A stretch of DNA of 64,000 bases from an uncultured Rikenellaceae bacterium (GTDB taxonomy: Bacteria > Bacteroidota > Bacteroidia > Bacteroidales > Rikenellaceae), in assembly GCA_946486375.1 (NCBI GenBank), contig CAMLTW010000002.1, positions 397,196 through 461,195 on the forward strand, read 5' to 3'. The notes under the pieces are model-generated. The model saw only the letters and a program-made list of their open reading frames with translations. It did no database searches and was not told the DNA's origin. This document shows positions 24,846 to 35,098 of this stretch, piece by piece; the stretch's first letter is position 1; each line of letters starts with the position of its first letter. The translations under genes were made by a program, and so were the position numbers.

Positions 24846-25535
24846 TCAGGCTTTGGGAGCGACCTTGTGTGTCTTTTCGCTTTTTTGGCGGACGATCTTG
24901 ATGTTGCCTTCCGATGTAATGATGTACAATCCTTCCCCGCGCGTCCATTCGGCGCAGAATATGTCTTTCAGGTCGCCGAATCCTGCTTTTCGCAGTTCCT
25001 CTTTCACCCATTGTTCCGTCTGCCCCGCCTCGGTGAGACTTTCCTTCAGGATTTCGCCGTTGCTCACGAGCAGGAAGGATTCCGGGTGCCCCGTGTTTTT
25101 GAATATGGTGAACTTGCCGTCGGTTTCGAAGCGCACTTCGTCCACTTCCATCAGGGAGTAAATTTCGTGTTCCCGCAGTTTGGCACGCAGCTGATCGATT
25201 CCGATGTTGTTGCGCTTGAGTACCCGCAGGTCGAGTTTCCCGTCGTGGATAAGAAGCTCGTCCTGCCCGTGTATGAGGCGGCTGAAAAAATTGATGCGGA
25301 GCAGCCGCCGGATCAGGAGGTTGACGAGCGTCCAAGTGGCGATGGAAAACATCAACACCCAGATGCTCACGTCGGGCATGTAGATGATGCTCCCTACCAG
25401 CGCTCCCAGGATGATGGTGTTGACCGCGTCGATCGGCGTCATGTGCGCCATCTGCGTTTTTCCGGTCAGCCGCAGGAAGATCAGGACGCCCAGCATCCCG
25501 ATCAGCAATTTCAGTACGACGGTAAGATACAGCAT
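24846..25535 (-). CDS. DUF421 (YetF-like) membrane protein
   Basis: A 229-residue protein from ATG 25535 (MLYLTVVLKLLIGML). The frame is open upstream to 25742, but that extension lacks a membrane-protein pattern and ends in repeats. Three N-terminal transmembrane helices span about residues 5-80 and are followed by the DUF421 cytoplasmic domain (GKTQMAHMTPIDAVNTIILG is the conserved motif). The C-terminal ~140 residues form a soluble domain. DUF421 proteins are widespread and of unsettled function. It is convergent with hflX, 210 bp away. Confidence 0.85.
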   Translation of the reverse strand: MLYLTVVLKLLIGMLGVLIFLRLTGKTQMAHMTPIDAVNTIILGALVGSIIYMPDVSIWVLMFSIATWTLVNLLIRRLLRINFFSRLIHGQDELLIHDGKLDLRVLKRNNIGIDQLRAKLREHEIYSLMEVDEVRFETDGKFTIFKNTGHPESFLLVSNGEILKESLTEAGQTEQWVKEELRKAGFGDLKDIFCAEWTRGEGLYIITSEGNIKIVRQKSEKTHKVAPKA

Positions 25536-26155
25536 GGTTTTCGCATTTTCGGTACGGTGCACCTCGTTTTCGCCCGGCCGGAAGGTCGGTTCGCAGCGTG
25601 CGGGCAAACCGAATGCCGTTCGGGCGGAACCGAAAAACAGCGGAACAAAAAACATGCTACGGGTTTTCAACAGCCTTTCCTGTGTTAACGTTTTGCGACG
25701 CGGGAATCTTGATTCGGTTTGGGAAACAGGGCTTCGGCCCATGCTGCCTCCCTGCGCTTTTCCCGTGCCGCTCTTTCAGACCGACCACGGGCTGCGGTCG
25801 GTGAGGCCCGTCATGCCTGCGGCATTCCTCGGTTCAGGATGACGGGAGAGTCAGGTTCTTTCGGGGATTCCGGAACCGTATTGTTCCGCGTCATTCCGAG
25901 CGAAACGAAGTGAAGCGTGGGCATCTCTGTTCGGTTTGGAAAAAGAGAAATCCTCACGTCGCGGCTTTGCAGCCTATGCTACTTCCCTGCGCTTGATCCG
26001 CACCGGCCGCTCCGGCGGCGACTGCGGGCTACGGTCAGTGAGACTCGCATGACCTACGGTCATGCTCAGTTCAGGATGACGAAAAAAAGATGTTTGGTCG
26101 CCGGGCAGGGGGCAAGCTCTAATCCGATTTTAAGACAGCGGGAAGACAAATCTTT
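25536..26155. repeat. Intergenic region with two copies of a REP-like repeat
   Basis: No gene is convincing here. Two diverged repeats run 25730-25844 and 25962-26082 and share ATGCTNCNTCCCTGCGCTT and TTCAGGATGACG blocks. Each can form hairpins: CCCGTCAT / ATGACGGG arms in the first, and GCATGACC / GGTCATGC (around 26048-26066) in the second. Between them is a CGTCATTCCGAGCGAAACGA-type sequence (25890 onwards) of the kind scattered in many Bacteroidota genomes. The block lies before the GH2 promoter. Confidence 0.6.
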
Positions 26156-26163
26156 TATATTTG
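26156..26163 (+). promoter_or_regulatory. -7 element for GH2-GH31 operon
   Basis: TATATTTG matches TAnnTTTG, with transcription expected near 26170 and a leader of about 75 nt. No perfect TTTG is at -33. Confidence 0.55.
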
Positions 26164-26246
26164 TATCATGCATGGATGTTGCGTTCTCGTCCTTCCGACG
26201 GGGAATGGCAGAGCGTCCCGCAGCACGGCTAACCTAACCTTACACC

Positions 26247-29200
26247 ATGAAAAAACGAATCTTGAGACTGATTTTGCCGGGGCTTCTTTTGGCGGGAAGT
26301 TTTCCGTCGATGGCACAGACTCCGGGGCGCGAAACGGTGCCCCTTTCCGGATACGAGTGGAAACTGACCCTCGATCCGCAGGCCCAGTGGCGCGCTGACG
26401 AACTTTATGTTCCGCCCGTAAATGTCGCGTCGCTTCCGGTCAATCCGCCGACCGGCGGCTGGGAGGCCCTCGAAAAAGCGGAGAGCAAGACCGTGCATCT
26501 GCCCGCTACCGTGGAACAGTATTTCTGGGGAAAGAACGGCGAAACTTTCGGGGTGACGGGAAATTATACCGGGGTGTCGTGGTTCACGACGAAGGTACGG
26601 ATTCCCGAAAGCTGGCGTGGAAAGCGTATTTTCCTCGACGTGGAAAGCGTCCGGTTCCGGGCGGAGATTTTCATGAACCGGAAACTTTGCGGTTATGACC
26701 TGGTGAACAGCACTCCTTTCCGGGTGGACGTCACGGAGTATGCGCATTATGGACGGGACAACGAAATCGCTTTCCGCATTACCGATCCCAACGGAAATTT
26801 CAACTGGAAGGATTCGCAGGTGTATACCTGGGGGGATTACTACACCAACCCTTCGCACGGTTTCGGCGGGATCACCGGGCGGGTGGACCTGACGGCGACC
26901 GATCCGCTCTACGTGGAGGATGTTTTCGTCAAGAACCGTCCGAAAGCCGACGAAATCGACGTGCAGGTGACGGCAGCCAACCGGACGGGAGCGATGCGGA
27001 ATGCGCAGCTCGTTTTCTCCGTCCGGGAACATGCGGGCGAACGGAAAGCGGTTTATACCAAAGCCTATTCATTGAAGGGGCTGACGCCGGGGGAAACGGA
27101 ACGCACTTACCGGATCGCGCTGAAAGATGCGAAACTCTGGAGCGTGGACGAGCCGAACCTTTACGACCTGACCGTCACGCTGAAAGACGGGGAGAATGAA
27201 GATTCGTTCGGTCGCCGGTTCGGGTTTCGGTGGTTCGAAGTGCGGGATGTAAAGGGCGACCGGCAGTTTTACCTGAACGGAAAACGGATCGTGCTGCGGA
27301 CGGCCATTTCGTGGAGCTTCTGGCCCGACAACGGCATCGTGCCTTCGGACGAACTGGCCCGGCGGCAGGTGGCTTCGGCTAAAGAACTGGGACTGAACAT
27401 GCTGAATTTCCACCGGACGATCGGACAGCCCCGCGTGCTGGACTGGGCGGATGAACTGGGGCTGCTTTATTTCGAGGAACCGGGCGGAAACCAGTATCCG
27501 GCCGACCGGTTCGAACCTAAGGACGAACGGGGCCGGAAGCAGGCGGATTTTTATTTCGCCTACCGGAATGAAAAACTGACCCGGATGATCCGGCGCGACC
27601 GGAACCATCCGTCGCTGGTCATTTACAACCTCCACAATGAACGGGGAGCGGCTCCGCAGGCGGAGGATTATCGGCAGATGCGGCTGGGACATGCGCTGGA
27701 CGAAACCCGCATATTGACGTATAACTCTTCCAACGGGCAGAATCCGGAACGGGAGCCGAATCCGCGGTTCAAACTGCACCTGATGCCTTACGATACCGTG
27801 TTCTACGATACGGGGTGGTGGGATCAGCACCATGCGGGCGGCCCCGGCGTCTATCACGACAACCTGTATCGCGGAAAGGACGACTATCACCGTTTTTCGA
27901 ACAATCGGGGCGAGATCGTGTACTGGGGCGAAGACGGAGCCATCGGCACACCGCCACGACTCCAGCTGATCCGGGACGAAATCCTGAAAAGCGGCCGGAC
28001 GACCGGCTGGGAAGCGGCGGACTACCTGAAGTGGTATGATGCTTACGACGCTTTCCTGAAAGAGCGGGGATTTTCAGAGGCGTTCCCTTCGGTGGACGCT
28101 CTGACGCGGGCGATGGGCGGCGTCTCTTTTTACTATCAGGGGCGGATAATCGAAAACATCCGGATTTCCAACACGGTGGACGCTTATGCGGTCAACGGCT
28201 GGGAGAGCATGAAGCTCGAAAACCATTCGGGCATCGTGGACAATTACCGTCACCCGAAAGGAGACCCGGAACTGATCGCGCGGTATAACCGGCCCTTGTA
28301 CGTGGCGGTGAAGCTCAACCACAAGGTGCTCGGCGTGAGGGATACCGCGACGGCGGATTTCTACATCGTGAACGAAAAGAACCTGCGCGGGAAGTACACC
28401 CTGAACGCTGCGATGAAGGACGCGGACGGAAATGTGCTGGAGCGGGCCTCCTGGCCCGTGACCGTAACGGGCGGGACGACCTACGGGGAACCCCTGCACC
28501 TGGGGTGGAACCTGATGATGAGAAAGCCGGGGTATGCGACAGTGGAAGCCGAACTGGTTCGTGGCGGGGAGACGGCCGCTGCGGGGAGCGACGAACTGTT
28601 CGCCGTGAAGCTCGATGCATCGGGCATTCCGACGGGAGGAATGGTGGCTGACACATCCGGAGTACTGAACCGTTTCCTGTCGCTGGCAGGCGTCGGGCCG
28701 CTGAAGGAATACCGTGCGGGAATCCCGGACGGGGAGTGGCTGCTGGTGGGGGCTTTCGAACCGCAACAATGGGGTTCGGGTATGTCCGACATCATGGAAT
28801 GGGTGTATAAGGGGCATACGCTCGTCGTCGCGGGGAATGCCGAACGCTGGGCCGAATTCCTGGCCGACAAGGAGGTGCTGGATTACCGGGGCGCCAAGAA
28901 GCTGGGCACGTCGTGGTACGGCGGAAATTTCTTCGTGCGGAAACATCCGCTGTTCGAGGGGCTGCCGACCGACTGCGCCTTCAACTGGGAATACCAGTGC
29001 TTCGCCACCTACAACCGCAACCGGGTGGGCCTGCGGAATTTCAACGGAGAGACGGTGGTGGGTTGTGTTTCCGACCACAAGAAAGAAGTTTATTCGGCCC
29101 TGAGCGTCATTCCGGCAGGCCGGGGACAGGTGATCCTGACCACGCTGGACATTTTCGCCTGCCTGCAGGATCTGCAGGCCCCGACCGGCCCCGTGGACAT

Positions 29201-29321
29201 CGAGGGGATGAACGAATCCATGAACACGTTCAACAATTCGCGGGAGAACAAGGCCAATATCGTAGGGCAGCAGTTGCTGCTGAACCTGTTGAAAGCGGCC
29301 GGCCGGCTGCCGCAATGGTAG
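26247..29321 (+). CDS. Glycoside hydrolase family 2 (beta-galactosidase/glucuronidase-like)
   Basis: A 1024-residue secreted enzyme. An Sec signal peptide (MKKRILRLILPGLLLAGSFPSMAQ) is followed by the GH2 sugar-binding jelly-roll (residues 60-230), an Ig-like domain (230-340) and a TIM barrel. The acid/base Glu465 is in VIYNLHNERG and a likely nucleophile Glu562 in YWGEDGAIG; the 97-residue spacing fits GH2. Extra C-terminal domains (700-1024) are present, longer than the core family. It is co-transcribed with the GH31 gene 33 bp downstream. The exact substrate (galactoside, glucuronide, mannoside) is not readable from sequence. Confidence 0.85.
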   Translation: MKKRILRLILPGLLLAGSFPSMAQTPGRETVPLSGYEWKLTLDPQAQWRADELYVPPVNVASLPVNPPTGGWEALEKAESKTVHLPATVEQYFWGKNGETFGVTGNYTGVSWFTTKVRIPESWRGKRIFLDVESVRFRAEIFMNRKLCGYDLVNSTPFRVDVTEYAHYGRDNEIAFRITDPNGNFNWKDSQVYTWGDYYTNPSHGFGGITGRVDLTATDPLYVEDVFVKNRPKADEIDVQVTAANRTGAMRNAQLVFSVREHAGERKAVYTKAYSLKGLTPGETERTYRIALKDAKLWSVDEPNLYDLTVTLKDGENEDSFGRRFGFRWFEVRDVKGDRQFYLNGKRIVLRTAISWSFWPDNGIVPSDELARRQVASAKELGLNMLNFHRTIGQPRVLDWADELGLLYFEEPGGNQYPADRFEPKDERGRKQADFYFAYRNEKLTRMIRRDRNHPSLVIYNLHNERGAAPQAEDYRQMRLGHALDETRILTYNSSNGQNPEREPNPRFKLHLMPYDTVFYDTGWWDQHHAGGPGVYHDNLYRGKDDYHRFSNNRGEIVYWGEDGAIGTPPRLQLIRDEILKSGRTTGWEAADYLKWYDAYDAFLKERGFSEAFPSVDALTRAMGGVSFYYQGRIIENIRISNTVDAYAVNGWESMKLENHSGIVDNYRHPKGDPELIARYNRPLYVAVKLNHKVLGVRDTATADFYIVNEKNLRGKYTLNAAMKDADGNVLERASWPVTVTGGTTYGEPLHLGWNLMMRKPGYATVEAELVRGGETAAAGSDELFAVKLDASGIPTGGMVADTSGVLNRFLSLAGVGPLKEYRAGIPDGEWLLVGAFEPQQWGSGMSDIMEWVYKGHTLVVAGNAERWAEFLADKEVLDYRGAKKLGTSWYGGNFFVRKHPLFEGLPTDCAFNWEYQCFATYNRNRVGLRNFNGETVVGCVSDHKKEVYSALSVIPAGRGQVILTTLDIFACLQDLQAPTGPVDIEGMNESMNTFNNSRENKANIVGQQLLLNLLKAAGRLPQW

Positions 29322-29354
29322 GAAAACGAATCGCATAAACCTAAAAATCGACTT

Positions 29355-31790
29355 ATGAAACGTAGTTTGTTATCGTTTTTCGTGCTGGCGTTCTCCCTGA
29401 GCGCTGCGGCGGAAAGTCCGGCCCCGGGCGGAAGAGGAACCTTTACGCGGGACGGAAATGTGCTGACGTTCGCCGCTCCGGAAGGGGACGTGCGCCTGGA
29501 ATTCTGTACGCCTGCCTTGTTTCGAGTGCGTAAGAGCCGGAACGGCGTGTTCGCCGAGAACGAAAGATGGATGGTCGTGAAATACGACTGGAGCCCGGTG
29601 AACATCCGACTGGAAGAACGGGAAGACCGCTACGTGCTCACGACCGATTCGCTGAACATCACGGCGAAAAAATCGCCGTTCCGGCTCGAAGTGGCCGACC
29701 GGCGCGGGAAAATTCTTTATTCGGAGCTTCCCGTTTCTTCGTTCGACGCCGATTCGGTGGTGAACACCTGCGTCATGCAGCCCGACGAACATTTCTTCGG
29801 GTTCGGGGAGCGGATGGATTTTCTGGATCAGCGGGGCAAAAAGGTTTACCTGAACGTGGAGCTGGGCCGCGGGCCGCGTCCGGCCGTAGGCGGCAAGGAC
29901 ATCCTGCGGGCGAACTATTGTCCGGTGCCGTTTTTCATGAGCACCAAAGGGTACGGTATTTTCTTCCACACGGGGTTCCCGACCCGCTGGGACATGGGCT
30001 GGAGCGACCGAAACGCCTATTCGTTCAAAGGTTTGGGCGGCGAACTGGATTACTATTTTCTCTACGGCCCGGACTTCTATTCGATGCTCGACACTTACAC
30101 CGACCTGACGGGCAAATCCCCCATGCTGCCGAAATTCGCTATGGGGCTGCACGTGGGCACTTATTCGGGCGGCACGTGGAAAAACGAACAGATGACTTCC
30201 GATAAATACCCGCCGGAGCTGTGCCGGAAACTGAGGGAAGCGGGGGTGCCGTTCGATATTTTGTGGCTGGACTCGACTTGGCGCTTTTTCGGGAAGAAGT
30301 TCGGGAACGGGGGAGCCACTTTTGAATGGCGCGGCACGTTCAAGGACCCGAAAGGAATGTTCGACGCCATTTACAAGTACGATGTGCCGATGGCGGGGCT
30401 GCACATCCGCTCGATCATGGACAACGGGGAGTACACTCGTCTGCTGGATGAAGCCCGACAGGCGGGCGTGCTCTATCCCGGAGCCGCCGCGGAAGGAACG
30501 ATCGATTTCTTCGACCCGAAGGCGGTGGACTGGTGGTGGGACAACGCCGTGATGAAAATCGCTTCCATCGGGGCGAAGTTCGTCAAAACGGACGTGGGCA
30601 GCGCCCTGCGCCCCGCTGCCGATCTGCCTGCGGACAAGAAGCAGGAAATGGCCGCGATGCACAACCTGTTCCCCATCGCCTACGCTGCGGCGCCGTACGA
30701 GAAATATCGGGAATACAACGGCATGCGGGGGCTGAACCATACCCGCGAAGGGTATGCCGGCATCCAGCGTTACCCCTTCATCTGGGCCGGCGACTGGGGC
30801 AGCGAATGGCAGTGGTTCGAACCCGTGATCCGGGGCGGCCTGAACATCGGGATGTCGGGAGTGGGGTACTGGACGCACTGCATGGGCGGTTTCGAACAAT
30901 ATTCCCCGTACGATACGGAACTCTACACCCGCTGGGTGCAGTTCGGGATGTTCAGCCCGATCGCCATGCTGTTCGGGATGGATCACCCGCGTTACCACGA
31001 ACCGTGGACGTACGGCGAGGAAGCGCTGGCGAATTTCATCAAATACGATTCGATGCGCTACACCCTGATTCCCTATATCTATACGGGTGCCCGCGAGCTG
31101 TACGAAACGGGACGCCCGATGATGACTCCGCTGGTGATGGACTATCCGCAGGACGAAAACGTTTACGACATCACCGACCAGTACATGTTCGGCCCGTGGA
31201 TGATGGTGTGTCCGGTGACGACCAAGGGGGCTTTGAGCCGGCCAGTTTACTTTCCGGGCGGGGAGTGGTTCGACTACGAAACAGGGGAAAAATTCACGGG
31301 ACGCCACTACAAGTCTTTCCTGACGCCGCTCGACGTGATGCCGATTTTCATCAAGGGGGGAGCCATCATTCCACAGCAGCCGGCCATGCAGCGGGTGGAC
31401 GAGAAACCGATCGAAGTCCTCACGCTGGATGTGTACCCGTCGGGAAAATCTTCCTACGATCTGTATGAGGACGACGGCAGAAGCCTCGATTACGAGCAGG
31501 GGGTATATGCCGTTACCCGGATCGTGAGCGACCTTTCGGCGTCGGGCTGGACGCTGACGGTCGCCGAACCCGACGGGAAATACAAACCGGCCGCCCACTC
31601 CTATCTGGTGAAGGCCCGGCTGGACAAGGCGCCGCAGACGGTGACCGAAAACGGGAAGGCTTTGCCGAAACTCGGCTCGGCGGCGGCCTGCACCGATGCC
31701 GCCGGATGGTATTATGATGAAGCCGCGGGAAGGCTGTGGATCAAAACCGCAGGTTCCAATGCCGATGACATCGTCTTGAAGGCGATCTGA
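29355..31790 (+). CDS. Glycoside hydrolase family 31 (alpha-glucosidase/alpha-xylosidase-like)
   Basis: An 811-residue secreted enzyme (signal MKRSLLSFFVLAFSLSAAAE). The N-terminal beta-sandwich (to about residue 250) precedes a TIM barrel with nucleophile Asp413 in FVKTDVGS and acid/base Asp480 in WAGDWGSEWQWFEP. These are the GH31 positions. Its motif resembles alpha-xylosidase and sulfoquinovosidase branches more than maltases, but this is a guess. A C-terminal beta-sandwich follows. It ends at a strong terminator. Confidence 0.9.
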   Translation: MKRSLLSFFVLAFSLSAAAESPAPGGRGTFTRDGNVLTFAAPEGDVRLEFCTPALFRVRKSRNGVFAENERWMVVKYDWSPVNIRLEEREDRYVLTTDSLNITAKKSPFRLEVADRRGKILYSELPVSSFDADSVVNTCVMQPDEHFFGFGERMDFLDQRGKKVYLNVELGRGPRPAVGGKDILRANYCPVPFFMSTKGYGIFFHTGFPTRWDMGWSDRNAYSFKGLGGELDYYFLYGPDFYSMLDTYTDLTGKSPMLPKFAMGLHVGTYSGGTWKNEQMTSDKYPPELCRKLREAGVPFDILWLDSTWRFFGKKFGNGGATFEWRGTFKDPKGMFDAIYKYDVPMAGLHIRSIMDNGEYTRLLDEARQAGVLYPGAAAEGTIDFFDPKAVDWWWDNAVMKIASIGAKFVKTDVGSALRPAADLPADKKQEMAAMHNLFPIAYAAAPYEKYREYNGMRGLNHTREGYAGIQRYPFIWAGDWGSEWQWFEPVIRGGLNIGMSGVGYWTHCMGGFEQYSPYDTELYTRWVQFGMFSPIAMLFGMDHPRYHEPWTYGEEALANFIKYDSMRYTLIPYIYTGARELYETGRPMMTPLVMDYPQDENVYDITDQYMFGPWMMVCPVTTKGALSRPVYFPGGEWFDYETGEKFTGRHYKSFLTPLDVMPIFIKGGAIIPQQPAMQRVDEKPIEVLTLDVYPSGKSSYDLYEDDGRSLDYEQGVYAVTRIVSDLSASGWTLTVAEPDGKYKPAAHSYLVKARLDKAPQTVTENGKALPKLGSAAACTDAAGWYYDEAAGRLWIKTAGSNADDIVLKAI

Positions 31791-31818
31791 TCGGCTCATA
31801 AAAGAAAAAACTGTCTGA

Positions 31819-31860
31819 AGCACTCCGGAAGCCGGTATCCGGCTTCCGGAGTGCTATTTT
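31819..31860 (+). terminator. Terminator of the GH2-GH31 operon
   Basis: A perfect 17-bp stem (31819-31835 with 31839-31855), 3-base loop, followed by ATTTTA. It begins 28 bp after the GH31 stop. Confidence 0.85.
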
Positions 31861-32275
31861 ATGAAAGGTCGTTCGGAAAAGAGCAACCGTGTTTTTGGCC
31901 GGAATAACCGGTCGGACGAACCGTCACTATTATGGACGGAAATGAGACGGCGACTGCTTCTCCGCTTGCGATCCGTACGGATTTTAAGGTGCCCGGATTG
32001 CCCGAAGACACTATTCATCACCGGATTCAGATGCCCGATTCGGGATAGAAATCCTTTCGACGAACCGCGGACGGGCCGAAAAAAAAGTCGGAATGCCGTA
32101 TCGGGTGAAACGCACGGGGCTGCCTTTTGGGCAGCCCCGTGCGTTTATTAATAAAGAGTAGTGTTGGCGGAAAAAACAGTCCGGCCCAAACAATCGGGCC
32201 GGACTTTACGGCATCGGCGGATAACCCGGAGTTGCAAGTTCAGTATGTGCGACCGGTATCCGGAAGAGTTTTCCG
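31861..32275. terminator. Spacer with terminator, no gene
   Basis: 415 bp between GH31 and the convergent beta-helix gene. A 14-bp hairpin (32111-32124 with 32130-32143), followed by TTTATTA, is a second terminator that works in both directions because the flanking genes converge. A 96-codon ORF here has no recognisable protein features. Nothing else is seen. Confidence 0.6.
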
Positions 32276-35098
32276 TTATTTTTCTACCGCGTCTACCTTT
32301 ACATTGTGCAGCATGACGCAGTTGTTGGTACCCGGCCCATAGCTATAAGAGGAACTGCCGGAATTGTGAATGCGGAAACCGAAGCCTCCGAAAGTGTTTT
32401 TACTCAACGCGCCGGAAGGGTCCGTCCAGGCGATGTCGACCGTTCCGGGCAGGTTTTGCTGGATTTGCAGCGGCGTCTTCACGGACTTCGTCGAAGCCTT
32501 TACGCGCAGGGTGTTGCCCGTGACCGAAAGGGTCAGCGTGCTCTGCGGCATGAAGGCGGCGGTCAGGATACCCGTCGTCAGTGCGGTTTGAGAGGCGTCG
32601 TCGTATCGGTACAGCGTCCACAAGGTCGCATTGGAACTGGCCGGAACGCGTTCCACGCGCAGGCCGTATCCCCGGCGGGTAGCCGGATCGTACTTGATGA
32701 AAATATCCAGGTAGCAGCCGCTGCCGCCGAATCCCTGACCTTCCACCTTGCCCGTGGAGTAGTTCAGCGTCAGGGTCATGTCGCCGTAGGCGCCCGGTTG
32801 GGCGAATACGAACCGGGGACGCGGCTCCTGGCTCCGGCCGTTGTTCATCAACCCCCAGATTCCGTCCGAGCCGTTGGTTCCGATTCCCCAGCCCCACGGC
32901 TCTACGGAGTCGCCCTCGTTGTCGAAGAACCACCTGCCGGTCGTGGTCAAACGGCTTTCATCGGCGACGTACAGATTCTTGAAATCGGTGTACAGCGACT
33001 TCTCCGTTACATCGTCCGCCGTGATCGGGCGTTTGGTATATACTGTGATGGAAGAAGCGGCGACCGGGCTGAACTCGTATCTCGGCGTGATCACCGCACG
33101 CAGGTAACAACCGATATCGTACTTGCTCAGCGCGTATTCCTGGAAGGGATCGTCCACGAAAAGCCCGTCCCCGTCGTTTTTCATGGTGCCGATATGAACG
33201 CCGTCCGTCGTGTTCGGGCCGGTTTCGCGGTACCACTCGATCCTGGATACATCCCTGTATTCAGACCGGTCAAGCGTATAGGCGAGCGTCGCCCGGTTCC
33301 GGTCGATCGTAATCGCGGGCGATGTCAGCACGGGTGCCGGAACGGGTACGGGGCGGATGCGGAGCGTCACTCCGGCGGAAACACCGCTCGGAAGGGTGCC
33401 GGTTACGGCCGTTTCCAGGATGGCGCCGGTACGGTTGGGCTTGGCGGTCAGCGTAAGGGTGCCGGCCGAAGGATCGGCTTCGCCATTCAACAGCGTCGCG
33501 TCGTACTTCCAGACAATCCGGCTGAGGTCCACGGAGGAAGCCGGCGCCGGAGCGGCTGTCAGCACGACCCGGTTGGCATCTCCGGTCTGGTCGGAACGGA
33601 GAACTTTACCCGTCGAGCCGATCAGGAAACGATAGGGAAGATCGGCATAAGGCGCCCACTCGGCGCAGTTCTGCCCTCTGGGATCCCAACCGTCCGTGCC
33701 CTTGAGCAGGTTGTAGATGTTATACCGGTCGCCGACCTTGAAGGCTTTCAGGGCCTCTCCGGTGTAGACGACCGAGGTTTGCGGCTGGTCAGAACTGATT
33801 GTAAGCGGTTTTTTGTCCGTGCCGATGGTGTTGCCCGAAACGGCGTGGCGGGCATCTTCGGGTACCTTGTTGGCCCATTCGACCGATTCGATCCGGCCCA
33901 GGAACTCGGTGTCGAAGATCGCATAGATCGAGCTGGCCGCCGCACCGTTTCCGGAGGCCGACTTGGCCAGGGAGAGGTGCGTGTGGGTCATTTGCGGCAT
34001 CCCGATCATTTTGCAGCCCAGAATGGCGTTGAGGCCGCCCGCACTGGCTCCGGAAAAAGAGGGATGGCTGTCGTAAAGGTAAAACGTGCAGTTTTCGTAG
34101 ACATTCATCTTCCCCCCGAAAATGGCATCGTCGGTGCATTGGAGGGTGCAGTCCTTGAAATACGAGCGGACGGGCGAGAAGCCGGCCATCATGTTCAGGT
34201 AGCCCACGAACCGCACGTTCTCGAAATGCATCCGGTCGATGCCCGGAGCGGCGGGGCGCAGGACTTCCGCGTGGTTTTTCGAGTCGATGCGTTTCGGGAT
34301 GTTTTGCGACGGGTCGCGCGGATAGACCAGATCCTCCTGGGCATAGTTGGCGATGGTGATGTTCCGGCCGCGGAAACCCGTGGAGAGGGCGAGCGTGTAC
34401 CAGCTGCCGCTTGCGCCCAGCCCTTTCGCTCCTCCTTCGCCCCGGTTGCCGCAGATGTGCACGTCTTTCGGGTCTGCGGTCAGGCCGATGAACGAGATGT
34501 CGTCTCCCAGAACGGTCAGTCCGATGTTCGGAGCAGGGATCACGAAGCCGCTGTCATCGAACGGGAAACCCTGTCGATACGTCAGATCCGTCCAGTAAAC
34601 GCCGGGAGCGATGTACACCGTGGTGCCTTCGGGCAGGGTGAGGGTGCGCTGGTCTTCGGACAGCGTTCCCAGGGTTTGCAGCGTCGCAGCGACGTAGGGG
34701 TTTTTCAGTTCTTCTTCCGACGCATAGGCATTCAGCAAACGATGTTTTTCGTCCACCTGTACCCATTTGGCATAGAGCGTCATGGCTCCCGTTACCGGGT
34801 CGTTCCGAAAATCCCACATCCGGATGCTGGCGGTCGGATCCGTGTACCAGCCCACGAATACCCATCCTGCTTTGGCGGGACGCTCCGGAACCCTTATCCT
34901 GTCTCCGGTCCTTACGGACTGCGGAGCGATCGGGGTACCGCCGTCCGTATCGAAACGGATCGGCCATGTTTCACTGTCCGGCGTCCGGGCCGTAACCGTC
35001 GTACGGCTTTTCGCATCGGCAGACGTGTGATTTTGTCCGCAGACATCGACGGTTATCAGCAAGGCGCTCATGACCATCAGCAAGGTTCTTGTTTTCAT
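32276..35098 (-). CDS. Secreted beta-helix protein with InlB-type repeat
   Basis: A 940-residue protein from ATG 35098; the frame is open upstream but MKTRTLLMVMSALLITVDVCG is a clear signal start. Residues about 45-110 form an InlB/Listeria-Bacteroides B-repeat (FDTDGGTPI ... GWVFVGWYTDP ... MTLYAKW). Next comes a pectin-lyase-like parallel beta-helix region (residues 130-420, with TVYIAPGVYWTDL and FENVRFVGY, the pattern of pectinesterase/polysaccharide-lyase folds). The C-terminal half is a string of beta-sandwich domains. It probably binds or cleaves pectin-like polysaccharide at the cell surface; the catalytic class is not proven. Confidence 0.75.
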   Translation of the reverse strand: MKTRTLLMVMSALLITVDVCGQNHTSADAKSRTTVTARTPDSETWPIRFDTDGGTPIAPQSVRTGDRIRVPERPAKAGWVFVGWYTDPTASIRMWDFRNDPVTGAMTLYAKWVQVDEKHRLLNAYASEEELKNPYVAATLQTLGTLSEDQRTLTLPEGTTVYIAPGVYWTDLTYRQGFPFDDSGFVIPAPNIGLTVLGDDISFIGLTADPKDVHICGNRGEGGAKGLGASGSWYTLALSTGFRGRNITIANYAQEDLVYPRDPSQNIPKRIDSKNHAEVLRPAAPGIDRMHFENVRFVGYLNMMAGFSPVRSYFKDCTLQCTDDAIFGGKMNVYENCTFYLYDSHPSFSGASAGGLNAILGCKMIGMPQMTHTHLSLAKSASGNGAAASSIYAIFDTEFLGRIESVEWANKVPEDARHAVSGNTIGTDKKPLTISSDQPQTSVVYTGEALKAFKVGDRYNIYNLLKGTDGWDPRGQNCAEWAPYADLPYRFLIGSTGKVLRSDQTGDANRVVLTAAPAPASSVDLSRIVWKYDATLLNGEADPSAGTLTLTAKPNRTGAILETAVTGTLPSGVSAGVTLRIRPVPVPAPVLTSPAITIDRNRATLAYTLDRSEYRDVSRIEWYRETGPNTTDGVHIGTMKNDGDGLFVDDPFQEYALSKYDIGCYLRAVITPRYEFSPVAASSITVYTKRPITADDVTEKSLYTDFKNLYVADESRLTTTGRWFFDNEGDSVEPWGWGIGTNGSDGIWGLMNNGRSQEPRPRFVFAQPGAYGDMTLTLNYSTGKVEGQGFGGSGCYLDIFIKYDPATRRGYGLRVERVPASSNATLWTLYRYDDASQTALTTGILTAAFMPQSTLTLSVTGNTLRVKASTKSVKTPLQIQQNLPGTVDIAWTDPSGALSKNTFGGFGFRIHNSGSSSYSYGPGTNNCVMLHNVKVDAVEK

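Noticed and set aside
29370..31823. 817-codon leftward frame across GH31
   Set aside because: Antisense shadow of the GH31 gene, no recognisable features.
31861..32151. 96-codon ORF between GH31 and beta-helix genes
   Set aside because: It crosses a terminator hairpin, has no domain or signal, and has no start-site support.
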